A stretch of 64,000 nt of DNA, taken from assembly GCA_949752795.1 (NCBI GenBank), contig CATKHW010000008.1, forward strand, positions 2,542,001 through 2,606,000, written 5' to 3'. Below are positions 39,282 to 53,670 of this stretch, in pieces (position 1 is the stretch's first letter; each line of letters opens with the position of its first letter). Position numbers and translations under genes: made by a program. The notes beneath the pieces are model-generated. The model was given only the letters and a program-made list of their open reading frames with translations, was not told where the DNA came from and did no database searches. Source of the stretch: Hyperoodon ampullatus (taxonomy: Eukaryota > Chordata > Mammalia > Artiodactyla > Ziphiidae).

Positions 39282-42200
39282 TCCCTTTTCATCACAATGC
39301 TCCAAGACCCCTGTTATCACAATGCTCCGTGACTCCAGTCATCACAATGCTTCATGACATGTGGCATCACAATGGTCCATGACCTCGTCACACAAAGCTC
39401 TGTGACCTTTGTCAACACAATGCTCCATGAAATTTTTATCACAATGCTCTGTGACCCTTGTCATCACAAAGCTCCATGCCTTTGTCAGCAAAATGCTCCA
39501 AGACCCTTGTCATCACAATGATCGATGCGCGTGTCAGCACAATGCTCCATAACCCATGTCATCACAATGCACCATGCACTTGTCATCACAATGCTGCACA
39601 TCCTTGTCATCAAAATGCTCCATAGACCTTGTCATCACAATGCTCCATGCACTTCTCCTCAGAATGCTTTGTCACCACTTATATCACAATGTTCCATCAC
39701 TAGTCATCAAAATACTCCCTCACCCCTGTCATCACAATATTCCATGACCCTTGTAATCACAATTCTCCATGCCCTTGTCATCACAAAGCTCCATGGCGCA
39801 TGTCATCAGAATGCTCCATGGCCTTCTCATCACAGTGCTCCATGCCCTTGTCATCACAATGCTCCAACACCCCTGTTATCACAATGCTCCATGCCTTTTT
39901 TCATCTCAATGCTCCATGAACCCTGTCATCACAATGCACCGTGCCCATCACCATAATATTTTATGCTATTGTCATCACAATGAAATCAAAATGCTCAATG
40001 ACCTCTGTCATCACAATGCACCAAACCCTTCTGATCACAATGTTCCATAACACTTGTCATCACAATGCCACATGACGCTGGTCATCACAATTATCCATGG
40101 TCTTCTCATCACAATGCTCCATGATCTTTGTAATCACAATGTTCAATACACTTATCATCACAATGCTCCCTGGCAGTTGTCATCAGTATGCTCCTTGTAC
40201 CCTGTCATGACAAGGCTCCATGCATTTTTCATCACAATGATCCATTCTCTTTTCATCACAATGCTCCAAGACCCCTGTAATCACAATGCTCCATGTCCTT
40301 GTCATCACAAAGCTCCATGACTCATGTCATCAGAATGCTCCATTGCCTTCTCATCACAATGCTCCATGCCCTTGTAATCACATTGCTTCAAAAGCCCTGT
40401 AATCTCAATGCTCCATGCACCTTTTCATCAGAATGCTCCATGCCCTTGTCATCATAATGCTCCATGACCTTTGTCATCACAATGCTCCATGACCCCTGAC
40501 ATCACAATAATCCATGAAACTTGTCAGACCAATGTTCCATGCCCCTGTCATCACAATGCTCCATGCCGTTGTCATCACAATGCTCCATGACCACTGACAT
40601 CACAATAATCCATGAAACATGTCAGACCAATGTTCCATGCCCCTGTCATCACAATGCTCCATGCCCTTGTCATCAAAATGCTCCATGACCCCTCTCATCA
40701 CAATGCTCCGTGACTCCAGTCATCACAATGCTTCATGACCTTTGTCCTCACAATGGTCCACGCCCTCGTCACACAAGGCTCTGTGACCTTTGTCACCACA
40801 ATGCTCCATGCCCTTGTCATCTCAATGCTCCATGCCCACTGTCATCACAATAATCCATGAAACATATCAGACCAATGTTCCATGCCCCTGTCATCACATT
40901 GCTCCATGCCCTTGTCGTCACAATGCTCCATGACCCCTGTCATCACAATGCTCCATGACTCCAGTCATCACAAAGATTCATGACCTTTGTCCTCACAATG
41001 GTCCATGCCCTCTTCACACAAGGCTCTGTGATATTTGTCACCACAATGCTCCATGAAATTTTTATCACAATTCTCTGTGACCCTTGTCATCACAATGCTC
41101 CATGCCTTTGTCAACACAATGCTCCATGACACTTGTCATCAAAGTGCTCCATGCGCTTCTCAGCACAATGCTCCATGACACATGTCATCACAATGTGACA
41201 TGCTCTTTTCATCACAATGCTCCACATCTTTTCATCGCTATGCTCCATAAAACTTGTCATCACAATGCTCCATGCACTTCTCATCAAAATGCTCTCTCAC
41301 CACATATATCACAATGTTCCATCACTAGTCATCACAATACTCGCTAACCCCTGTCTTCACAATGTTCCATGACCACTGTCATCACAGTGCTACATACCCT
41401 TATCACCACAATGCTCCATGACCCCTGACATCACAATGTTCCATAACCCCAGGCACAAAATTCTCCATGACCCATTTCATCACAATGCTTCATGACCCCT
41501 GACATCACCATGTTCCATAACCCATGTCATCAAAATATTCCATGACCTTTTTATTCAAATTGCTCCATGACCCTGTCAGCACAATGCTCCCTGCCCTTCT
41601 CATCACAATGCACCACGCCCTTGTCATCAAAATGCCCCATGACAATTGTCATCACAAAGCTCCATGACCCTTGGTATCACAATGTTCCATATGCTTGTCA
41701 TCACAAAGCTCCATGACGCATGTCATCAGAATGCTCCATTGCCTTCTCATCACAATGATCCATGCCCTTGTAATCACATTGCTTCAAAACCCCTGTAATC
41801 TCAATGCTCCATGCACGTTTTCATTAGAATGCTCCATGCCCTTGTCATCACAATGCTCTATGCCCTTGTCATCACATTGCTTCAAAACCCCTGTAAGCTC
41901 AATGCTCCATGCACATTTTCATCACAATGCTCCATGACCCTTGTCATCAAAATGTTCCAAGCCCTTGTCATAAAAATGCTCCATTACATTTGTCATCACA
42001 ATCCTCCATGACACTTGATATCACAATGCTCCATGCCATTGTCATCACAATGGACAATGACATATGTCATCACAATGCTCCCTGACACCTGTCTTCACAA
42101 TACTCCATGACATTGTCATCACAATGTTCCATGCCCTTGTCATCACAATGATCCAAGACCCCTGTAATCACAATGCTCCATGCCCATTTTCATCTCAATG

Positions 42201-45200
42201 CTCCATGAACACTGTCATCACAATGCACCGTGCCCATCACCATAATATTTCATGCTATTGTCATCACAATGAAATCAAAATGCTCAATGACCTCTGTCAT
42301 CACAATGCACCAAACTCTTCTGATCACCATGTTCCATAACCCATGTCATCACAATGCACCAGGCACTTGTCATCACAATGCTCCACATCCTTGTCATCAA
42401 AATGCTCCATAAACCTTGTCATCACAATGCTCCATGCACTTCTCCTCAGAATGCTTTCTCACCACTGATATCACAATGTTCCATCACTAGTCATCACAAT
42501 ACTCCCTCACCCCTGTCATCACAATATTCCATGACCCCTGTAATCACAATTCTCCATGCCCTTGTCATCACAAAGCTCCATGACGCATGTCATCAGAATG
42601 CTCCATGGCCTTCTCATCACAATGCTCCATGCCCTTGTCATCACAATGCTCCAACAGCCCTGTAATCACAATGCTCCATGCCCCTATTCATCAGAATGAT
42701 CCATGAGACTTGTCATCACAAGGCTCCATGGTCTTCTCACCACACTGCTCCCGGACCTTGTCTTCACAAGGCTCCATTCCCTTGTCATCAAAATGCTCCT
42801 TGACCACTCTCATCACAATACTCCATGAACATTTTCAGGCCAATGCTCCATGACCTTCTCATCACAGTGCTCCATGACTCTTCTCATCACAATGCTCCAT
42901 GACCTTCTCATCTCAATGCTCCATGACCCATCTCATCACAATGCTCCATGACACCTGTCATCACAATGCTCCATGTCCCATGTCATTACAATTCTCCTCG
43001 TCCTTGTCATCACAATGCTTCTTGACAGTTCTCATCACAATGTTACATGATCTTGTCATCACAATTCTCAATGCACTTGTCATCGCAATGCTCTATGACC
43101 CCTGTCATAGCAAGCTCCATGCGCTTGTTATCACAAAGCTTCACGACGTTGTCATCAAAATTCTCAATGACACTTGTCATCGCAATGCTCCATGACCCTT
43201 GTCATCACAACGTCCAAAGCCCTTGTCATCAAAATGCTCCATTACCTTTGTCATCACAATACTCCATGACACTTGGTATCACAATGCTCCATGCCATTGT
43301 CATCACAATGCTCCGTGACTCCAGTCATCACAATGCTTCATGACCTTTGTCACCACAATCCTCCATGCCCTTGTCATCACAATGCTCCATGCCCACTGTC
43401 ATCACAATATTCCATGAAACTTGTCAGACCAATGATACATGCCCTCTTCACACAAGGCTCTGTGATCTTTGTCACCACAATGCTCCATGAAATTTTCATC
43501 ACAATGCTCTTTGTCCCTAGTCATCACGATGCTCCATGCCTTTGTCAGCACAATGCTCCATGACACTTGTCATCAAAATGCTCCATGCGCTTGTCAGCAC
43601 AATGCTCCTTGACCTATGTCATCACAATGTGCCATACGCTTTTCATCACAATGCTCCACATCCTTTTCATCACTATGCTCCATAAAACTTGTCATCACAA
43701 TGATACATGCACTTCTCATCAAAATGCTCTCTCAACACATATAACAAAATGTTCCATCACTAGTCATCACAATACTCCCTCAGCCCTGTCATCACAATGT
43801 TCCATGACCCCTGTCATCACAGTGCTACAGGCCCTTATCATCACAATGCTCCATGAACCCTGACATCACAATGCACCATGCCCATCACCATAATATTTCA
43901 TGCTATTGTCATCACAATGAAATCAAAATGCTCAATGACCTCTGTCATCACAATGCACCAAACCCTTGTGATCACAATGTTCCATAACACTTGTCATCAC
44001 AATGCCCCATGAGCCTGGTCCTCACAATTATCCATGGTCTTCTCATCACAATGCTCCATGACCTTTGTCATCACAATGCTCAATACACTTATCATCACAA
44101 TGCTCCCGGACACATATCATCAGTATGCTCCTTGAACAGTGTCATGACAAGGCTCCATGCATTTTTCATCACAATGATCCATTCCCTTTTCATCACAATG
44201 CTTCAAGACCCCTGTAATCACAATGCTCCATGCACCTTTTCATCAGAATGCTCTATGACCCTTTTCATCAAAATGCTCCATGACTCCTGACATCACAATA
44301 TCCCATTACCCCTGTCATCAAAATGTTCCATGACGATTTTCATCAATTTTGCTCCATGACCCTGTCATCACAATGCTCCCTGCCCTTCTCATCACAGTGT
44401 ACCACGACCTTGTCATCAAAATGCTCCATGACCTTGGTCATCACAAAGCTCCATGACCCTTTGCATCACAATGCTCCATGCCATTTCATCACAATGCTAT
44501 ATGAAACCTCTCTTCACATTGCTCCATGCCCTTGTCAGCACAATGCTCCATGACACTTGTCATCACAATGCTCGATACACTTCTCATCACAATGCTCCAT
44601 GCCCTTGTCATTACAATCCTCCATGACACATGTATGACAGGTTTCTGTGCCCTAGTCCTCACAATTTTCCATGCCGAAACTCATCACAATAATCCATGAA
44701 ATTTTCAGACCAATGTTCCATGCCCTTGTCATCACAATGGTCCATTACCCCTGTCATAACAATGCTCCAAGACACATGCCATCACAATGTTCCACGGCCT
44801 TGTCATCCAAGGCTCCATGACCCTTGTCATCACAGTGCTCCAAGACCTCTGTAATCACAATGCTCCATGCCCTTGCTGTCACAATGATTCATGACGCATG
44901 TCATCAGAATGCTCCATGGCCTTCTGATCACAATGTTCCTTTCCCTTGTCATCACAGTGCTCCAAGACCGCTGTAATCACAATGCTCCATGCCCCTTGTC
45001 ATTACAGTGCTCCATGACTCTCGTCATCACAATTATCAGTGATCTTCTCATCACAATGCTCCACGGTCTTGCCATCACAATGCTCCATGCCCTGGTCATC
45101 ACAATGCTCCATGTCCCATGTCATCACAATTCTCCACGTCCTTGTCATCACAATGCTCCATGACACTTCTTATCACAATGTTACATGATCTTGTCATCAC

Positions 45201-48200
45201 AATTCTCCATGCACTTGTCATCGAAATGCTCTATGACCCCTGCCATCGCAAGCTCCATGTGCCTGTCATCACAATGCTTCACGACGTTGTCATCAAAATT
45301 CTCAAAGGCCCTCGACATCAAAATGCTCCATGTACTTGTCATCACAATGCTCCATGACGCTTGTCATCACAATGTTCCAAGCCCTTGTCATCAAAATGCT
45401 CCATTGCCTTTGTCATTCACAATCCTCCATGTCACTTGGTATCACAATGCTCCATGCCATTTTCATCACAATGGACAACGACATATGTCATCACAATGAT
45501 CCCTGACACCTCTCTTCACAATACTCCAAGACCTTGTCATCACAATGTTCCATGCCCTGGTCATCACAATGCGCCATGCCCACTGTCATCACAAGAATCC
45601 AAGAAACTTGTCAGACCAATGTTCCATGTCCCTGTCATCGCAATGCTCCATGCCTTTGTCATCACAATGCTCCATGACCCCTGTAATCACAATGCTCCTT
45701 GACACAAGTCATCACAATGCTTCATGATCATTGTCATCACAATGGTCCATGCCCTCGTCACACAAGGCTCTGTGACCTTTGTCACCACAATGCTCCATGT
45801 CCTTGTCATCACAAATCTCCATGACGCATGTCATCAGAATGCTATTTAGCCTTCTCATCAAAATGCTCCTTGCCCTTGTCATCACAATTTTTCAAAACCC
45901 CTGTGATCACAATGCTCCATGCACCTTTTCATCAGAATGCTCCATGACCCTTTTCATCAAAATGCTCCATGACCCCTGACATCACAATGGTCCATAACCC
46001 ATGTAATCAAAATGTTCCATGCCCTTGTCGTCACAAAGATGCATGACGCATGTCATCAGAATGCTCCATGGCCTTCTCATCACAATGCTCCATGCCCTTG
46101 TCATCACAATGCTCCAAGACCCCTGTAATCACAATGCTCCATGCCCCAATTCATCAGAATGCTCCATGAGACTTGTCATCACAAGGCTCCATGGTCTTCT
46201 TATCACACTGCTCCAGGACCTTTTCATCACAATGCTCCATTCCCTTGTCATTACAATGCTCCTTGACAACTGTCATCACAATACTCCATGAACATTTTCA
46301 GCCGTATGCTCCATGACCTTCTCATCACAATGCTCAATGACCCTTGTCATCACAATGCTCCATGAAGCCTCTCATCACAATGCTCCATGACACCTGTCAT
46401 CACAATGCTCCATGCCCCTTGTCATTACAGTGATCCATGACGCTCTTCATCATAATTATCCATGGTCTTTTCATCACAATGCTCCACGGTCTTGCCATCA
46501 CAATTCTCCATGCCCTGTTCATCAAAATGCTCCCTGTCCCATGTCATTACAATTCTCCACGTCCTTATCATCACAATGCTCCGTTACACTTCTCATCACA
46601 ATGTTACATGATGTTGTCATCACAATTCTCCATGCACTTGTCATCGTAATGCTCTATGACCCCTGTAATAGCAAGCTCCATGCGCTTGTCATCACAAAGC
46701 TTCACGACGTTGTCATCAAAATTCTCAATGGCCCTTGTCATCACAATGCTCCATGCCCTTGTCATCACAACGCTCCATGACCCTTGTCATCACAATGTTC
46801 CAAGCCCTTGTCATCAAAATGCTCCATTACCTTTGTCATCACAATCCCCCATGACACTTTGTATCACAATGCCTCATGCCATTGTCATCACAATGGACCA
46901 TGACATATGTCATCACAATGCTCCCTGACACCTTTCTTCACAATACTCCATGACCTTGTCATCACAATGTTCCTTGCCCTTGTCATCACAATGCTCCATA
47001 ACCCCTGTCATCACAATGCTCCGTGACTCCAGTCATCACATTGCTTCATGACGTTTGTCATCACAATGGTCCATGCCTTCGTCACACAAGGCTCTGTGAC
47101 CTTTGTCACCACAATGCTCCATACCATTGTCATCACAATTTTCCATGCCAACTGTCATCACAATAATCCATGAAACTTGTCAGACCAATGATCCATGCTG
47201 TCTTCACACAAGGCACTGCGATCTTTTTCACCACAATGTTCCATGAACTTTTCATCACAATGCTCTGTGTCCCTTGTCATCACAATGCTCTATGCCTTTG
47301 TCAGCACAATGCTCCATGCCACATTTCATCAAAATGCTCCATGCGCTTGTCAGCACAATGTTCCATGACCCATGTCATCACATTGCGCCATGCACTTTTG
47401 ATCACAATGCTCCACATACTTTTCATCGCTATGCTCCATAAAACTTGTCATCACAATGCTCCATGCACTTCTCATCAAAATGCTCTCTCACCACATATAT
47501 CACTATGTTCCATCACTAGTCATCACAATACTCGCTCACACCTGTCATCACAATGTTCCATGACCACCGTCATCACAGTGCTACATGCACTTATCATCAC
47601 AATGCTCCATGACCACTGACATCACAATGTTCCATAACCCCTGTCACAAAATGTTCCATGACCCATTTCATCACAATGCTTCAGGACCCCAGAGATCACA
47701 ATGTTCCATAACCCCTATGATCAAAATATTCCTTGACTCTTTTCAACAGATTGCTCCATGATGCTGTCATCACAATGTGCCCTGCCCTTCTCAACACAGT
47801 GCACCATGCCCTTGTCATCAAAATGCCCCATGACCTTTATCATCACAAAGCTCCATTACCTCTGTCATAACAGTGATCCATGACCCCTGCCATCACAAGT
47901 TTCCACGGCCTTGTCATCACAAGCCTCCATGACCCTTGTCATCACAATGCTCCAAGACCCCTCTAATCACAATGCTCCATGCCCTTGTCATCACAAAGCT
48001 CCATGACGCATGTCATCTGAATGCTCCATGGCCTTGTCATCACAATGCCCCATGCCCTTGTCATCACAATGCTCCAACACCCCTGTAATCACAATGCTCC
48101 ATGCCCCTTTTCATCTCAATGATCCATGAACACTGTCGTCACAATGCACCGTGCCCATCGCCATAATATTTCATGCTATTGTCATCACAATGAAATCAAA

Positions 48201-51200
48201 ATGCTCAATGACCTCTGTCATCTCAATGCACCAAACCCTTGTGATCACAATGTTCCATAACACTTGTCATCACAATGCCCCATGACGCTGGTCATCACAA
48301 TTATCCATGGACTTCTCATCACAATGCTCCATGATCTTTGTCATCACAATGCTCAATACACTTATCATCACAATGCTCCCTGACAGTGGTCATCAGTATG
48401 CTCCTTGAACCCTGTCATGACAAGGCTCCATGCATTTTTCATCACAATGATCCATTCCCTTTTCATCAAAATGCTCCATTAACCCTGACATCACAATGTT
48501 CCATAACCCCTGTAATCAAAATGTTCCATGACACTTTTCATCAATTTGCTCCATGACCCTGTCATCACAATGCTCCCTGCCCTTCTCATCACAATGCACC
48601 CCGACCTTTTCATCAAAATGCTCCATGACTTTTGTCATCACAAATCTCCATGATTCTTGGCGTCACAATGCTCCATGCCATTTCATCACAATGCTACATG
48701 AAACTTCTCATCACATTGCTCCATGCCCTTGTCAGCACAATGCTCCATGACGCTTGTCATCACAATGCTCTATACACTTCTCATCACAATACTCCATGCC
48801 CTTGTAATTACAATCCTCCATGACACATGTATCACAGTGTTCCATGCCCTAGTCATCACAATGCTCCATGCAGAACCTCATCACAATAATCCATGAAATT
48901 TTCAGACCAATGTTCCATGCCCCTCTCATCACAATGCTCCATGACCCCTGTCATAACAATGATCCAAGACACATGCCTTCACAATGTTCCACGGCCTTGT
49001 CATCCAATGCTCCATGACCCTTGTCATCACAGTGCTCCAAGACCTCTGTAATCACAATGCTCCATGCCCTTGTCGTCACAATGATTCATGACGCATGTCA
49101 TCAGAATGCTCCGTGGCCTTCTGATCACAATGCTCCATTCCCTTGTCATCACAGTGATCCAAGACCCCTGTAATCACAATGCTCCATGCCCCTTGTCATT
49201 ACAGTGCTCCATGACGCTCATCATCACAATTATCCGTGATCTTCTCATCACAATGCTCCACGGTCTTGCCATCACAATGCTCCATGCCCTGGTCATCACA
49301 ATGCTCCATGTCCCATGTCATCACAATTCTCCACGTCCTTGTCATCACAATGCTTCATGACACTTCTTATCACAATGTTACATGATCTTGTCATCACAAA
49401 TCTCCATGCACTTGTCATCGCAATGCTCTATGACCCCTGTCATAACAAGCTCCATGCGCTTGTCATCACAATGCTTCACGACGTTGTCATCAAAATTCTC
49501 AATGGCCCTTGTCATGACAATGCTCCATGCCCTTGTCATCACAATGCTCCATGACCCTTGTCATCACAATGTCCCATGAACTTGTCATCAAAATGCTCCA
49601 TTACCTTTGTTATCACAATCCTCCAGGACACTTGGTTTCAGAATGCTCCATGCCATTGTCATCACAATGGAAAATGACATATGTCATCACAATGCTCCCT
49701 GACACCTCTCTTCACAATACTCCATGACCTTGTCATCACAATGTTCCATGCCCTTGTCATCACAGTGCGCCATGCCCACTGTCATCACAAGAATCCATGA
49801 AAGTTGTCCGACCAATGTTCCATGCCACTTTCATCCAATGCTCAATTCCCATGTCATCACAATGCTCCATGACCCCAGTCATCACAATGCTTCATGACCT
49901 TTGTCATCACAATGGTCCATGCCCTCGTCACACAGGGCTCTGTGACCTTTGTCTCCACAATGCTCCATGTCCTTGTCATCACAAAGCTCCATGATGCATG
50001 TCATCAGAATGCTCCATTGCCTTCTCATCAAAATGCTCCTTGCCCTTGTCATCACAATTTTTCAAAACCTCTGTAATCACAATGCTCCATGCACCTTTTC
50101 ATCAGAATGCTCCATGACCCTTTTCATCAAAATGCTCCTTGACCCCTGATATCACAATGTTCTATAACCCCTGTCATAAAAATGTTCCATGACACTTTTC
50201 ATCAATTTGTTCCATGACCCTGTCATCACAATGCTCCCTGCCTTTCTCATCAAAATGCACCACGACCTTGTCATCAAAATGTTCCATGACCTTTGTCATC
50301 ACAAAGCTACATGACCCTTGGCATCACAATGCTCCATGCCATTGCCATCACAATGGACAATGACATATGTCATCACAATGCTCCCTGACACTTGTCTTCA
50401 CAAAACTCCATGACCCTTGTCATCGCAATATTCCATGCCCTTGTCACCACAATGCGCCATGCCCACTCTCATCACAATAATCCATAATCTTATCAGAGCA
50501 ATGCTCCATGACCCCTGTCATCACAAGGCTCCGTGACTCCAATCATCACAATGTTTCATGACCTTTGTCATCACAGTGGTCCATATCCTCTTCAAACAAG
50601 GCTCTGTGATCTTTTACACCACAATGCTCCATGAATATTTCATCACACTGCTCTGCGTCGCTTGTCATGAAAATGCTCCATGCCTTTGTCACCACAATGC
50701 TCCATGCCCTTGTCATCACAATGCTCCATGCCCACTGACAACACAATAATCCATGAAACTTGTGAGACCAATGTTCCATGCCCCTGTCATCACATTGCTC
50801 CATGCCCTTGTCATCACAATGCTCCATTAACCCTTTCTTCACAATGCTCCATGCCCTTGTCATCACAATGCTCCATGACCCCTTTCATCACAATGCTCCG
50901 TGACTCCAGTCATCACAATGCTTCATGAACTTTTTGCTCACAATGGTCCATGCACTCGTCACACAAGGCTCTCTGACCTTTGTCACCACAATGCTCCATG
51001 CCCTTGTCATCTCAATGCTCCATGCCCACTGTCATCACAATAATCCATGAAACTTGTCAGACAAAATGTTACATGCCCCTGTCATCACATTGCTCCATGC
51101 CCTTGTCATCACAATGCTCCATGACCCCTGTCATCACAATGCACCGTGACTCCAGTCATCACAAAGATTCATGACCTTTGTCCTCACAGTGGTCCATGCC

Positions 51201-52259
51201 CGCGTCACACAAGGCTCTGTGATCATTGTCACCACAATGCTCCATGAAATTTTCATCCCAATGCTCTGTGTCCCTTGTCATCACAATGCTCCATGCCTTT
51301 GTCAGCACAATGCTCCATGACACTTGTCATCAAAATGCTCCATGCGCTTGTCAGCACAATGCTCCATGACACATGTCATCACAATGTGCCATGCTCTTTT
51401 CATCACAATGCTCCACATCCTTTTCATCGCTATGCTCCATAAAACTTGTCATCACAATGCTCCATGCACTTCTCATCAAAATGCTCTCTCACCACATATA
51501 TCACAATGTTCCATCACTAGTCATCACGATACTCGCTCAACCCTGTCATCACAATGTTCCATGACCACTGTCATCACAGTGCTACATGCCCTTATCATCA
51601 CAATGCTCCATGACCCCTGACATCACAATGTTCCATAACCCCTGTCACAAAATGTTCCATGACCCATTTCATCACAATGCTTCATGACCCATGACATCAC
51701 AATATTCCATAACCCCTGTCATCAAAATATTCCATGACCCTTTTATTCAAATTGCTCCATGACCCTGTCATCACCATGCTCCCTGACCTTCTCATCACAA
51801 TGCACCACGCCCTTGTCATCAAAATGCCCCATGACATTTGTCATCACAAGGCTCCATGACCCTTGTCATCACAATGCTCCAAGACCTCTGTAATCACAAT
51901 TCACCATGCCACTTTTCATCTCAATGCTCCATGAACACTGTCATCAAAATGCACCATGCCCATCATCATAATGATTCATGCTATTGTCATCACAATGAAA
52001 TCAAAATGCTCCATGTCCTCTGTCATCATAACGCTCCAAACCCTTCTGATCACAATGTTCCATAACACTTGTCATCACATGCCCCATGACGCTCGTCATC
52101 ACAATGATGCAAGGTCTTCTCATCACAATGCTCCATGACCTTTGTCACCACAATGCTCATTACACTTGGCATCACAACGCTCGCTGACACTTGTCATCAG
52201 TATGCTCCTTGTACACTGTCATGACAAGGCTCCATGACTCTTTCATCACAATGATCCAT
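39282..52259. repeat. higher-order unit B of the 12,978-bp tandem duplication
   Basis: Directly follows unit A with the same length and order. Where A and B differ near their starts, the partial third copy that follows agrees with B, so B and the third copy are the closer pair. Whether A/B is a true genomic duplication or two haplotypes joined by the assembler cannot be decided from sequence alone. Confidence 0.92.
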
Positions 52260-52711
52260 TCCCTTTTCATCACAATGCTCCAAGACCCCTGTTATCACAA
52301 TGCTCCGTGACTCCAGTCATCACAATGCTTCATGACATGTGGCATCACAATGGTCCATGACCTCGTCACACAAAGCTCTGTGACCTTTGTCAACACAATG
52401 CTCCATGAAATTTTTATCACAATGCTCTGTGACCCTTGTCATCACAAAGCTCCATGCCTTTGTCAGCAAAATGCTCCAAGACCCTTGTCATCACAATGAT
52501 CGATGCGCGTGTCAGCACAATGCTCCATAACCCATGTCATCACAATGCACCATGCACTTGTCATCACAATGCTGCACATCCTTGTCATCAAAATGCTCCA
52601 TAGACCTTGTCATCACAATGCTCCATGCACTTCTCCTCAGAATGCTTTGTCACCACTTATATCACAATGTTCCATCACTAGTCATCAAAATACTCCCTCA
52701 CCCCTGTCATC
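52260..52711. repeat. start of a third higher-order copy, cut after ~450 bp
   Basis: It matches the first ~450 bp of units A and B (same GATGCGCGTGTCAGC and CATCACTAGTCATCAAAATACTCC variants). At about 52690-52711 it switches to sequence that matches 51551 onward instead of 39734 onward. Confidence 0.85.
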
Positions 52712-53670
52712 ACAATGTTCCATGACCACTGTCATCACAGTGCTACATGCCCTTATCATCACAATGCTCCATGACCCCTGACATCACAATGTTCCATAAC
52801 CCCTGTCACAAAATGTTCCATGACCCATTTCATCACAATGCTTCATGACCCATGACATCACAATGTTCCATAACCCCTGTCATCAAAATATTCCATGACA
52901 CTTTTATTCAAATTGCTCCATGACCCTGTCATCACCATGCTCCCTGACCTTCTCATCACAATGCACCACGCCCTTGTCATCAAAATGCCCCATGACATTT
53001 GTCATCACAAAGCTCCATGACCCTTGGCATCACAATGCTCCATGCCATTGTCATCACAATGCTCAATGAAATCACTCATCACATTGCTCCATGCCCTTGT
53101 CATCACAATGCTCCATTACACCGGTCATAACAATGCTCCATGACCCCTGCCATCACAATGTTCCACGGCCTTGTCATCACAAGGCTCCATGACCCTTGTC
53201 ATCACAATGCTCCAAGACCTCTGTAATCACAATTCACCATGCCACTTTTCATCTCAATGCTCCATGAACACTGTCATCAAAATGCACCATGCCCATCATC
53301 ATAATGATTCATGCTATTGTCATCACAATGAAATCAAAATGCTCCATGTCCTCTGTCATCATAACGCTCCAAACCCTTCTGATCACAATGTTCCATAACA
53401 CTTGTCATCACATGCCCCATGACGCTCGTCATCACAATGATGCAAGGTCTTCTCATCACAATGCTCCATGACCTTTGTCACCACAATGCTCATTACACTT
53501 GGCATCACAACGCTCGCTGACACTTGTCATCAGTATGCTCCTTGTACACTGTCATGACAAGGCTCCATGACTCTTTCATCACAATGATCCATTCCCTTTT
53601 CATCACAATGCTCCAAGACCCCTGTTATCACAATGCTCCGTGACTCCAGTCATCACAATGCTTCATGACA
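52712..53670. repeat. re-copied block, duplicate of 51551-52340
   Basis: After the switch the sequence repeats 51551 onward at an offset of 1,161 bp. From 53173 the offset becomes 1,333 bp because this copy has 172 bp that units A and B lack. Differences are few (for example TATTCC versus TGTTCC near 52864). Past about 53660 identity to the upstream copy falls to about 93%. Confidence 0.85.
53011..53182. repeat. 172-bp segment present here, absent from units A and B
   Basis: Bounded by the direct repeat GTCATCACAA. The matching segment also exists near 55.4-55.6 kb, so the longer form is probably ancestral and A/B carry a deletion of about seven monomers (breakpoint near 38870 and 51848). 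Confidence 0.8.
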
